The notes below the pieces were generated by a model. The model was given only the letters and a program-made list of their open reading frames with translations. It did not search any database and was not told the origin of the DNA. Shown here piece after piece: positions 9,222 to 17,265 of a stretch of DNA of 64,000 nucleotides. The stretch comes from Pollutimonas bauzanensis (GTDB lineage Bacteria; Pseudomonadota; Gammaproteobacteria; Burkholderiales; Burkholderiaceae_B). The position numbers and the translations under genes are program-made. Position 1 is the first letter of the stretch; each line of letters begins with the position of its first letter. The stretch is from the NCBI RefSeq assembly GCF_900129885.1, contig NZ_FQXE01000003.1:1-64000 (forward strand). The letters run 5' to 3'.

Positions 9222-10023
9222 TGCGAAGCACCAATGGCAAATTAAGAGCCAACCCATGGCTTAAGGAAATGGGTATGAGTCCGCTCCATGCACAGAAACG
9301 GAAAGTGTCGTGTCCCGAATTAATTGGTAGGTGTAATCGTTGGCATACATCGTGGACGATTTCATCTAGTAGGGTGTTCCGTCGGTAGATATCGAGGAAG
9401 CATGCCGCAAACCGTATCGCTTGAGGATAGTCGGGTATATGTCGATGTAGAAACCAGGCCCGCATGAACCTGAGGTTTTTAAGCAATGTATCGTCGAATG
9501 CGGATGTGTCTACGAGCGTCCAAGGAATATTGTGTTCGGCACACCAACGATGCTCGACGGCCAAGCGGTTCAGTACAGAAGGATTGGTTGCATCATTTGG
9601 GGTTTTGATGCTTGCGGCACGAAAATAAGGTTTTCCGTCTATAAGTTCGGTAACCATGAAATCGATGGTGAACGGCTCGGGATAAAAGCCCTTATGAGGA
9701 TGGCGGACACCTAATTCTTCACATAACTCGAGCGTGCGCGTTATCTCGAGGATTGGGAATTGCTCGCGACAGTCCTGGGTAGTGCGTCTACGTTCTAGCA
9801 GAAAGAAGTAGGTGGTTTCGATCTTTGAAAGTAAATGGACAGATCGGGACGTTCGAATTCCTCTAACTATGCTGGAGGTCCCACGAGAGGGGACATCCCG
9901 GACTCTAAGCCATGGCTTGTACGCGGCATGTACTCCCAGCCCTTGACCACGGCGGAGCCTATTCCGAAAGTGCGGCATGTAAAGAGAGACGTCTGTATCC
10001 CATTCCATGGCACATAATGGCAA
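9202..10023 (-). CDS. tnsA: TnsA-like endonuclease
   Basis: TnsA cuts the 5' strands at the transposon ends so that Tn7 moves by cut-and-paste rather than by cointegrate. The 273-residue protein matches the TnsA layout: an N-terminal restriction-enzyme-like domain with E69, D121 and K140 corresponding to the catalytic E63/D114/K132 of Tn7 TnsA, the REQFPIL element, and a winged-helix-like C-terminal domain that would contact TnsC. The residue matching Q130 is Ser (ASIKT). An in-frame TAA upstream forces the start to be TTG at 10023 or ATG at 10008; neither has an ideally spaced Shine-Dalgarno. This is the first gene of the operon, so the transposon right end should lie just upstream. Confidence 0.92.
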   Translation of the reverse strand: MPLCAMEWDTDVSLYMPHFRNRLRRGQGLGVHAAYKPWLRVRDVPSRGTSSIVRGIRTSRSVHLLSKIETTYFFLLERRRTTQDCREQFPILEITRTLELCEELGVRHPHKGFYPEPFTIDFMVTELIDGKPYFRAASIKTPNDATNPSVLNRLAVEHRWCAEHNIPWTLVDTSAFDDTLLKNLRFMRAWFLHRHIPDYPQAIRFAACFLDIYRRNTLLDEIVHDVCQRLHLPINSGHDTFRFCAWSGLIPISLSHGLALNLPLVLRNVQNTH

Positions 10024-10119
10024 AACTCCATATTAATTGCAATAAATATCCGCAATATTAGGGAGTTAAAGGATCCGCAAGGGACGGTGAAGCCATCCGC
10101 GAGCGGGCACCCTATTCGA
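10024..10119. other. Transposon/chromosome junction region
   Basis: This 96-base gap separates the tnsA start from the stop codon of the AraC-type gene. The first 45 or so bases are AT-rich with a short direct repeat (GCAATA twice, 10038-10056 area), and from about 10069 the sequence becomes GC-rich like the chromosome. No ACA terminus, TGT, or recognisable array of 20-base TnsB sites is visible. The tnsA promoter should be here, but I cannot point to a convincing -35/-10 pair. Confidence 0.5.
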
Positions 10120-11118
10120 TCACGCTGACTCCAGCGCCGCAGCCCGCGCGGTCATCGTCGATTTCCACTCGCTGGGCAGTACGCCGAATTGGGCGCGGAA
10201 GGCCTTGCCGAAATGGCTGAGGTTTTCGTAGCCGACGGCAAGGGCCACTTGCGTGACGCTCATGCCGCCCGCCAAGCTATCGGCAGCGTGTTCTAGGCGG
10301 ATCTCGCGCAGGTGCGCGTGGACCGACTTGCCGCATGCGGCCCATAAGCCCGCGCGCAGTTTTTTTTCCGATAGGCCGACTGCCTGCGCAAGGCGCGCCG
10401 CCGGCCAGTCTTCGGCATAGCGGCTCCCGAGCAGCCTGCGCGCGCGCAGCACTTGTTCGTGTTCGGTGGATGTCAGCGGCGAATTCAATGCGGGCGCCGC
10501 CAGGAGTTCGATCACGTGGGCCAGCAGTTCCTGGGTTCGCGCCCGCCGCCATAGCCGCAGCGCGGCGGGGTCGGTAAGCGGTGTCGAGGACAGCGACTGG
10601 GCGAGCTTCAGCATTTCGTGGCTGGCGCTGCATGACACGACCAGACCCTCATGGCCGGGCGATCCGTAACCGCCCGCAAAGCGGCGCCGCAGGCGCTCCG
10701 CGATCGGGAAAGAGGTCGCGCGGAGCAGGGCCTCGGCCGACAGGCGCAGGTCGACGACATGCATGTCGCTCCTGGCGGGCAACCGGACCTCGCTACCCAA
10801 TTGATCCGAGTACTGGGATAGCACCAGGGCGCCCGCGCGCGGCTGGCACACCGGGCCGCTGTCGAGGGCGATCTGCGTGCTACCCGCCAGCAACACTTGG
10901 ATGCCGAAGACCCTCGTGCCCGGTGAGGGCAGGGTCAGCTCGGCCTCGGGGCGGCCGCGCAACACGACCAGGCTGACGCCTTCGTCGACGCGTTCCAATA
11001 TCGAGATGGTTTTTTCCCAGTCGGGCGTGGCCGGCACGGTCGGCAGGGTGCTGCGCCACCACTCGTGCGGTTGGCGGGGCGTGTCGTACATGTAGGCACG
11101 GCGTGCAAGGTCGGACAT
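10120..11118 (-). CDS. AraC-family regulator, PchR/AlcR-like
   Basis: Likely an activator of the adjacent siderophore-uptake genes when the ferric siderophore is present, as PchR and AlcR do. The C-terminal 100 residues hold two helix-turn-helix motifs of AraC type (AARLAQAVGLSEKKLRAGLW and VTQVALAVGYENLSHFGKAF), ending with the FGVLPSEWK signature. The N-terminal domain is the ligand-sensing cupin-like part. The chosen start gives 332 residues, the usual size; an in-frame ATG at 11220 would add 34 residues and put the start against the Fur box. The gene diverges from the TonB receptor. Its stop codon is the last chromosomal gene feature before the Tn7-like element. Confidence 0.88.
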   Translation of the reverse strand: MSDLARRAYMYDTPRQPHEWWRSTLPTVPATPDWEKTISILERVDEGVSLVVLRGRPEAELTLPSPGTRVFGIQVLLAGSTQIALDSGPVCQPRAGALVLSQYSDQLGSEVRLPARSDMHVVDLRLSAEALLRATSFPIAERLRRRFAGGYGSPGHEGLVVSCSASHEMLKLAQSLSSTPLTDPAALRLWRRARTQELLAHVIELLAAPALNSPLTSTEHEQVLRARRLLGSRYAEDWPAARLAQAVGLSEKKLRAGLWAACGKSVHAHLREIRLEHAADSLAGGMSVTQVALAVGYENLSHFGKAFRAQFGVLPSEWKSTMTARAAALESA

Positions 11119-11227
11119 GGCGTTTTCTTGAACGAGAGTGTTGCGTAGCCGCGAATTCGTCAATGATGGCCGGAAATTCGTCAGCCCGGAAAATAAAATG
11201 CCGCGATACTCGCTCTGCATTACAAGT

Positions 11228-11245
11228 GATAATCATTCTCGTTAT
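11228..11245. promoter_or_regulatory. Fur box in the regulator/receptor intergenic region
   Basis: GATAATCATTCTCGTTAT closely resembles the Fur consensus GATAATGATAATCATTATC. It lies between the divergent AraC-type regulator and the TonB receptor, 33 bases before the receptor ATG, where it could block both promoters when iron is plentiful. Confidence 0.8.
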
Positions 11246-11277
11246 AGTTTACACGTATTGGTCCTTAGAGGGTACGC

Positions 11278-13482
11278 ATGAATCACCACAGTTTCACCGT
11301 CATCGCCGTCGCACTGGCGCTCGCCTTTCCACTGATCGGCCACGCTCAGCAAGCCGCCGGCGATCCACCTCCGGTCAGCCTGCCGGCTGTTCTGGTCAAG
11401 GGCGCCAGCCAGTCTTTGGCGGATCCCGTCGACAAGGGTTATGTCGCCACTCGTGCGCGTTCGGCAATGAAGTCCAATACGTCGTTGCTGGAAACCTCGC
11501 AGGCCGTGAACGTGATCACCCGTACCGAGATGGAGCAGCAGGGCGCGACGTCGGTGGCGAAGGCCGTGCGCTACACGCCGGGCATTGTCGCCCATTACGG
11601 TGATAACGACGCGCGTTACGACTGGTTGACGCTGCGGGGTTTTACGCCGGCGCGATATCTGGACGGCCTGGTCCTGCCATTTGGCGCCCTGGGCTACGCG
11701 CAGCCTCGCATCGAGCCCTATGGCCTGGAGCGCATTGAAGTTCTGAAGGGCCCGTCGTCAGGCTTGTTCGGTCAGACAGCGCCAGGCGGGCTGCTGAATA
11801 TGGTCACCAAGAAGCCGACCGAAGACCGCTTGCGAGAAGTGGGCGTGCAGTTCGGCAGCTTCGATCGCAAGGAGGCCTCGTTCGATCTGGGCGGTCCTGT
11901 GGACGAAAACAATACTGTGCTGTATCGGTTGACGGGCCTGGTCAAGGACAGCGGCACCCAATTCGACTACATCAAAGATAACAAGCGATTCCTGCAAGGC
12001 GGGCTGACCTTCAATATCTCGGATGCGACTCGGCTGACCGTGTCGGGCCAATATCAGAAGATCGATTCCGATGGCGGTGGAGGCGCTCCGGTCCTGCCGC
12101 GGGTGGGTACGGTGACTCCGAGTGCCAAGGGCTATATTTCGCGCGACCGCTACGTGGGCGATCCAGACTACGATCGATTCACCAACGAGCAGAAGTTGCT
12201 GGGCTATACGCTGGAACATCAGTTCAACGATCGTACCGGGTTCAAGCAGACGGCGCGTATTTCGCAGGTGGACACCAATTCCCGCCGTACGCAGGTTGGC
12301 GCCGTCGTTGGCGATACCAAGGCGGTTCGCTATGCGTGGGCTTTTCCCGAGAAAGCCACTACGATGCAGATCGACAACCAGCTCAATGCCGATGTCGATT
12401 GGGGCGTGACTAAGCACCGCATCACGGCAGGCGTAGACTACCTGCGTGATCGGGCCGATTACACTGAGAGCCAACTGGGCATTCTGTACGTACCGGGCAC
12501 TAGCTCGTTCGACCTGTTCGATCTCTACAATCCGGTCTACGGCAACAATAACATTGCCGTTCCTCCGGCGGGAACGAACATCCATCAGACGCGCGAGCAG
12601 CTAGGCCTCTATCTGCAGGACCAGATCAGTCTGGACAAGTGGCGCCTCACCCTGGCGGGCCGCCAGGACTGGGCGAATCTCGACCGCAGCACCACTAACG
12701 TTGCGGCCAACACTTCCGTGAATAGCGACGTCGATCATCATCGCTTTACCGGACGAGCCGCGGTGAGCTACATCTTCGACAATGGCGTCGCCCCTTATTT
12801 CAGCTACTCCACCTCGTTCCAGCCGGTGGCGGGCCAGACGGCCAGCGGCGCGAATCTGAAGCCGACGACCGGCAAGCAGATCGAAGTCGGCGTCAAATAC
12901 CAGCCCGCCAATCGCAATGCCTTGCTGACTGCATCGCTGTTCCAGATCAAGCAGGACAACGTGACGGCTGCCACTGCAGACCCGCGTTATACGGAGCAGG
13001 CGGGGCAGGTGAAGTCTCAGGGCCTGGAACTCGAAGGCAAGGCGAGCGTGAGCAGGGCGCTGAACCTGACGGTTTCCTATGCCTACATGGACACGGAAAT
13101 CACCAAGGCAAATGCAGCCGCGTCATCGGGCGCGGTCGGCAATCGCCTGAACTTCGTGCCGCGCCACCAGGCTTCGGCCTGGGCGGATTACACGGTGCAA
13201 GGCGGTCCGCTGGGCGGTCTGGGCATCGGCGCCGGCATTCGTCATAGCGGCGATGTCTACGGGGCTCTCAGCAACAGTCCGGATACCCGGACTAGCGGAT
13301 TTACCGTGGTCGATGCGTCGCTCCGCTACGACCTCGGCCGTATTGGCATGAAGGGAGCGGACGTGAGCCTGAACATCGACAACCTTTTCGACAAGAAGTA
13401 TGTCGCCAGTTGCCTGAGCGTCAACGCCTGCTACTGGGGCACCGAGCGCGCGGCCTACGCCAACCTGCGTTACCGCTGGTAA
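11278..13482 (+). CDS. TonB-dependent ferric-siderophore receptor
   Basis: An outer-membrane gated pore that imports an iron-siderophore using TonB energy. The 734-residue precursor has a signal peptide (residues 1-23, HSFTVIAVALALAFPLIGHA region) and a plug domain about 50-160 with the SLLETSQAVNVITRTEME motif of the siderophore-receptor subfamily. The 22-strand barrel ends in the terminal aromatic residue W (NLRYRW), which is needed for outer-membrane insertion. AGAGGG precedes the ATG. A Fur box lies upstream and a strong terminator downstream, so it can be made as a single message or with the transporter genes. The ligand cannot be read from the sequence; the FhuBD neighbours suggest a hydroxamate. 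Confidence 0.93.
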   Translation: MNHHSFTVIAVALALAFPLIGHAQQAAGDPPPVSLPAVLVKGASQSLADPVDKGYVATRARSAMKSNTSLLETSQAVNVITRTEMEQQGATSVAKAVRYTPGIVAHYGDNDARYDWLTLRGFTPARYLDGLVLPFGALGYAQPRIEPYGLERIEVLKGPSSGLFGQTAPGGLLNMVTKKPTEDRLREVGVQFGSFDRKEASFDLGGPVDENNTVLYRLTGLVKDSGTQFDYIKDNKRFLQGGLTFNISDATRLTVSGQYQKIDSDGGGGAPVLPRVGTVTPSAKGYISRDRYVGDPDYDRFTNEQKLLGYTLEHQFNDRTGFKQTARISQVDTNSRRTQVGAVVGDTKAVRYAWAFPEKATTMQIDNQLNADVDWGVTKHRITAGVDYLRDRADYTESQLGILYVPGTSSFDLFDLYNPVYGNNNIAVPPAGTNIHQTREQLGLYLQDQISLDKWRLTLAGRQDWANLDRSTTNVAANTSVNSDVDHHRFTGRAAVSYIFDNGVAPYFSYSTSFQPVAGQTASGANLKPTTGKQIEVGVKYQPANRNALLTASLFQIKQDNVTAATADPRYTEQAGQVKSQGLELEGKASVSRALNLTVSYAYMDTEITKANAAASSGAVGNRLNFVPRHQASAWADYTVQGGPLGGLGIGAGIRHSGDVYGALSNSPDTRTSGFTVVDASLRYDLGRIGMKGADVSLNIDNLFDKKYVASCLSVNACYWGTERAAYANLRYRW

Positions 13483-13508
13483 GCGCTGAACATCGTCCAC
13501 TGCGCTAT

Positions 13509-13536
13509 CGCAGGCGTAAGCCTGCGGTGGTTTTTT
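13509..13536 (+). terminator. Rho-independent terminator after the TonB receptor gene
   Basis: A perfect 7-bp stem (CGCAGGC and GCCTGCG) with a GTAA loop is followed by GTGG and six T residues. It would end or reduce transcription before the ABC exporter gene. Confidence 0.85.
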
Positions 13537-13575
13537 CATTTTTCTTTTCGCTGATCCGAGCGATCGGACCTTTGC

Positions 13576-15255
13576 ATGTTATTGATTCAACGTGTCTTCC
13601 GCCTTTACCGCTGGCCGCTCGCGCTGGTGGTGTTGCTCAGCATCTCCAGCGGCTTGCTGAGCGTGGGTGTCATCGCTTTTGTGAACGAGCGCATGATCAA
13701 CAGCGCGGACATGGCGGGCGGCGCGATCTGGCAGTTCTGTGTGCTGCTGGCGCTGATGCTGGCATTCGCATCTGGCGCGCAAATCTGTCTCACTACCCTC
13801 GGGCATCGTTTCGTCTATGGGTTGCGGCGGGAAATGGTGAAGCGTCTGCTGGACACCGATGTTCAGACGGTGGAGCGCCTTGGGCATGGCAGGCTGTTCG
13901 CGAGTCTGTCGAGCGACATTCGCAATGTCACCCTCGCATTCGTGCACTTGCCCGAGCTGATTTACGGCGGTGTGCTGACGCTGGCCTCGTTTGCTTACCT
14001 GGCGTGGCTGTCGTCCGCCATGTTCGTGGCGACGGCGGTATGGATGGTCTTTACGCTGGCGCTAGGGTGGCGGTTGCTGCTGCGCTTGCGCCGGCATCTG
14101 GCGCTGCTGCGCGAGGCCGAAGACGGCCTCTATCGGCAATACCAGGAAATCCTCGACGGCACCAAGGAACTGGCGCTCAACCGGGATCGCGCCAGGCACA
14201 TTTACGACGGCGATTTCGATGCGAGCGCCCGGTCGTATCGCGATCACATCACCTTGGCCGATCGGTATCACGGCCTGGCGAGCAACTGGGCCAACATCAT
14301 GGTCCTCGGCACGATCGGCCTCGCGTTCTATCTTGCCAAAGGGCTGGGATGGGCGGACCCGGCCGTGGCTGCGACTTATGCAATGACCATTCTGTTCATG
14401 CGTACGCCGCTGGTCTCGGCCGTGGCGGCGGTTCCGGCGCAGTTGGCGGGCAACGTCGCATTGAGCAAGGTGGAGTCCTTGGGGCTGGCCCAAGCGCGGC
14501 CGGGTTTCGACATGCCGGGCCGATCAGGCGTGGCCTCTTGGCGAACGCTGGAACTGCGTGACGTCAGCTACCGGTATCCCGCGGAGGACGACGATCCCGG
14601 GTTCGACGTGGGGCCGCTCAATGTCACGCTTCGGCGTGGCGAAACCGTATTCGTCATCGGCGGAAATGGCAGCGGCAAATCCAGCCTGGCGCGTTTGCTG
14701 TCGGGAATCTATACGTCGCAGTCGGGTGGCATCTTCCTGGATGGGCGAGGCCTGACTGCAGCGGATCGCCCCGGGTATCGCCGGCTGTTCTCCGCGGTGT
14801 TCACCGACTTCCATCTGTTCTCGCAACTGATCGGGCCGGATGGCCGCGAGGCTGCCGCAGCGCCGCTACACCGCTGGCTGGATGCGCTGCAGATGCGGGA
14901 GAAAGCGCGTATTGCCGATGGTCGTTTGCTGAACACCAAAGTGTCGCAAGGCCAGCGAAAACGCCTTGCACTGTTGCTGAGCCTGCTCGAAGAGCGCGAT
15001 ATCCTCTTGCTCGACGAATGGGCGGCCGATCAGGATCCGCTGTATCGCCGCGTGTTCTATCGCGAATTGCTGCCCGCGCTGAAAGAATCGGGCATCACGG
15101 TCGTTGTCATCAGCCACGATGACCGCTATTTCGATATGGCCGACAGGCTGTTGAAGATGGAGGGCGGGCAGTTGACCGATCTCGTCGACAGCCAACGCGC
15201 CCGGGCAGGCCGCGATGCGCTGGGCGAAATCGATGGTACGCAGCACCCAACCTAG
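13576..15255 (+). CDS. Cyclic-peptide/siderophore-type ABC exporter, PvdE/SyrD family
   Basis: A half-size exporter with fused membrane and ATPase domains (559 residues). About six membrane segments occupy residues 10-300. The ATPase has Walker A GGNGSGKSS, an unusual signature region VSQGQRKRLALLLSLLE and Walker B ILLLDEWAADQDP. The SQGQRKR and LDEWAADQDP motifs are those of the PvdE/SyrD/YojI group, which export pyoverdine precursors, lipopeptides or microcin. Here no peptide synthetase gene accompanies it, so it may recycle or expel the deferrated siderophore; this is inference. It is 12 bases upstream of fhuB and in the same operon. Confidence 0.88.
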   Translation: MLLIQRVFRLYRWPLALVVLLSISSGLLSVGVIAFVNERMINSADMAGGAIWQFCVLLALMLAFASGAQICLTTLGHRFVYGLRREMVKRLLDTDVQTVERLGHGRLFASLSSDIRNVTLAFVHLPELIYGGVLTLASFAYLAWLSSAMFVATAVWMVFTLALGWRLLLRLRRHLALLREAEDGLYRQYQEILDGTKELALNRDRARHIYDGDFDASARSYRDHITLADRYHGLASNWANIMVLGTIGLAFYLAKGLGWADPAVAATYAMTILFMRTPLVSAVAAVPAQLAGNVALSKVESLGLAQARPGFDMPGRSGVASWRTLELRDVSYRYPAEDDDPGFDVGPLNVTLRRGETVFVIGGNGSGKSSLARLLSGIYTSQSGGIFLDGRGLTAADRPGYRRLFSAVFTDFHLFSQLIGPDGREAAAAPLHRWLDALQMREKARIADGRLLNTKVSQGQRKRLALLLSLLEERDILLLDEWAADQDPLYRRVFYRELLPALKESGITVVVISHDDRYFDMADRLLKMEGGQLTDLVDSQRARAGRDALGEIDGTQHPT

Positions 15256-15267
15256 GAGCATCCAGTT

Positions 15268-17265
15268 TTGAGCTTGTCCAGGAAGTCGCGCGCTTGGTAT
15301 GCGGGGTCGTCGCTGCTGATGGCAATGGTGGCCTGGCAAGCATTCGTCCGCCTTGGCCCGGGCGGGCCGGACAGCCTTGTGGTCGATGCGTCCGTCGAGG
15401 CACTGCTGCAAGCCTGGGTCTTCTGGCCCCGTCTTGCCGCGGGCATGATGGTCGGCGCCTGCCTGGGCGCGGCGGGCGCCTTGATGCAAATCATCACCCG
15501 CAACCCGTTGGTATCGCCGGATCTCCTGGGCATCACCGCGGGTGCGCAACTGGGCGTGATCCTCGGTCTGATGCTGCCGACCGCCCTCGGCCTTCCACTG
15601 ATTTTCGTGGGAGGAGCGGGCGCGGCGCTTCTGACCTTCCTGGCGGCTGGCGGCTGGAGCACCTCGCCGCTGCGTTTGACGCTGGCCGGTGTTGGCATCG
15701 CGCAATGTTTGAGCGCGTTCATTGCCTTGTTTCTCAGTCTCAACGATCACGCGGCGATGGTGGTGTCGCTGTGGAATACCGGCACCTTGCAACAGTTCGG
15801 CTGGTCCGCGCTGACGCCGGCAATGTGGCTGGCGCCGCTGGCTGCCGCATTGCTTGCCGTGCTGGCCCGGCCCTTGAACCTGGCGATGCTCGGCGATGCG
15901 CAGATGCGCTCGCTGGGCTTGACGCCTGCGCGATTCAAAGCCGTCACCATCATCCTCAGCAGTCTGCTGACTGCCTTGGCTTTCCAGCTGGCCGGTCCGC
16001 TCGGATTCATAGGCCTCGTCACACCCAATCTGTTGCGTCTCGCATTCGGCGTGGCTCGGCCTTCCTCATTGGTGCCGCTGTGCGCGTTATGGGGGGCGGC
16101 GCTGACCCTGTTCGCGGACAACCTGGGCACCGCAATCGGCCGCTGGGTCACGGTGCCGTTCGGCGTGTTGTCGGCGCTGCTCGGGTCGGTCGCGATCCTG
16201 GTGTTGCTGCGGATCACTCCGCGCGCACCCTCGGCGGCGATCGCGCGGGTCGAGGGCCACACTGTTGCGCGCCGTCTGCCGCTGCCGATGTTCGTGGGTC
16301 TGATGGTGCTGCTGTGCGCGGTGTTGGGCATGGCGGGCGTCGTCCATGGCGGTGGCGCGAGCGCGATCGAATTCGTCCAGGCATGGTGGGCCGGAGAGGC
16401 GCTGGCCCGTGTTTTGCTGGACCTGCGCCTGCCGCGTTTGCTGGTGGACATGATGGCTGGAGCGTGTTTTGCACTGAGTGGCGTCGTGCTGCAGACGGTC
16501 ACTCGCAATCCACTGGCGGGTCCCGAGATTCTTGGGGTGAGCCAGACCTCCGCGTTGGCTGTGCTGCTGGCGTTGGTTCTCATGCCGGAGTTGGTCGGCG
16601 CCTGGCGCTTCCTGATTGCCTGGGCGGGGGCGATCGCCGCACTCTTGCTGGTTGTTGGACTGAATCTTCGTCATGGACTGGAACCGTTGCGCTTGACCCT
16701 GACTGGCTTCGCACTCGGCGGCGCCGCGCTGGCGCTGATCGGTCTCTTGATCGCGCAGTTCAGCACGAACATTGCGCAGGCGCTGATCTGGATGGTGGGC
16801 AGCAGCTATGGACGGACCTGGGCCGATGTCCTTGGCATGCTGCCGTGGATGGTGCTGGGTATAGGCCTGTGCGCGGCGGCGGCACGCTGGATGGATTTGC
16901 TGCAATTGGGCGATGGCATCGCTGCGAGCCTGGGGCTAGCGGTCGCGCAGCGCCGGGCGATGTTGGTGGCGGTGGCCAGCCTGCTGGTCGCTGCGCCAGT
17001 CGCGGTGGTCGGCCCGGTAGCCTTTGTCGGATTGCTGGTGCCCCATGGGGTGCGTCTACTCGGTTATTACCGCATGAGGGAGCGCCTCTGGGCGGCGCCG
17101 TGGCTAGGGGCCGCGTTGCTGGTCTTGGCGGACCTGTTGGGACAATGGCTGTTGGCGCCGCTCGACATTCCGCTGGGCATTGCGACGGCAGCCATCGGCG
17201 CACCGTGTTTTCTGTTGCTGCTCGCGCGGACCTACGTCCATCGCGGGCGGGGAGCGGCGATATGA
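15268..17265 (+). CDS. fhuB: Iron(III)-hydroxamate ABC importer permease, double-length FhuB
   Basis: Inner-membrane channel for ferric hydroxamates. The 665-residue protein contains two FecCD permease halves (about 1-325 and 335-660). Each carries the GACLGAAGALMQ / GACFALSGVVLQ element followed by TRNPL and a GP[LV][GA]F[IV]GL motif that contacts the ATPase. The double length is diagnostic of FhuB as opposed to single-domain permeases. Translation appears to start at TTG 15268 with AGGAG at a suitable distance. The stop overlaps the fhuD ATG (ATGA). Its ATPase partner is the fhuC-like gene on the opposite strand. Confidence 0.93.
   Translation: MSLSRKSRAWYAGSSLLMAMVAWQAFVRLGPGGPDSLVVDASVEALLQAWVFWPRLAAGMMVGACLGAAGALMQIITRNPLVSPDLLGITAGAQLGVILGLMLPTALGLPLIFVGGAGAALLTFLAAGGWSTSPLRLTLAGVGIAQCLSAFIALFLSLNDHAAMVVSLWNTGTLQQFGWSALTPAMWLAPLAAALLAVLARPLNLAMLGDAQMRSLGLTPARFKAVTIILSSLLTALAFQLAGPLGFIGLVTPNLLRLAFGVARPSSLVPLCALWGAALTLFADNLGTAIGRWVTVPFGVLSALLGSVAILVLLRITPRAPSAAIARVEGHTVARRLPLPMFVGLMVLLCAVLGMAGVVHGGGASAIEFVQAWWAGEALARVLLDLRLPRLLVDMMAGACFALSGVVLQTVTRNPLAGPEILGVSQTSALAVLLALVLMPELVGAWRFLIAWAGAIAALLLVVGLNLRHGLEPLRLTLTGFALGGAALALIGLLIAQFSTNIAQALIWMVGSSYGRTWADVLGMLPWMVLGIGLCAAAARWMDLLQLGDGIAASLGLAVAQRRAMLVAVASLLVAAPVAVVGPVAFVGLLVPHGVRLLGYYRMRERLWAAPWLGAALLVLADLLGQWLLAPLDIPLGIATAAIGAPCFLLLLARTYVHRGRGAAI

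Larger units (their letters stand above)
1..10068. mobile_element. Tn7-like transposon, right part (left part outside window)
   Basis: All genes run on the minus strand in the order tnsA, tnsB, tnsC, tniQ/tnsD-2, tniQ-1, then cargo. Most neighbours touch or overlap, as in Tn7 core operons. The DNA is clearly more AT-rich than the flanking chromosome. Composition changes between about 10060 and 10075, just beyond the tnsA start and before the stop codon of an AraC-type gene, so the right boundary is placed there by inference. No clear 5'-TGT/ACA-3' end or set of TnsB sites was recognised in that gap. There is no tnsE, no Cas12k and no Cascade gene in view. The left end lies beyond position 1. 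Confidence 0.85.

Noticed and set aside
10036-10062. The AT-rich direct repeats upstream of tnsA as TnsB-binding sites
   Set aside because: Only two short GCAATA copies are present, with no longer repeated unit and no TGT/ACA edge, so the evidence is too weak to call an end.
1-10068. CRISPR-guided (CAST-type) Tn7-like element
   Set aside because: Two TniQ proteins made this worth checking, but no Cas12k, Cas5-8 or repeat-spacer array is visible in the window. It cannot be excluded beyond the left edge.
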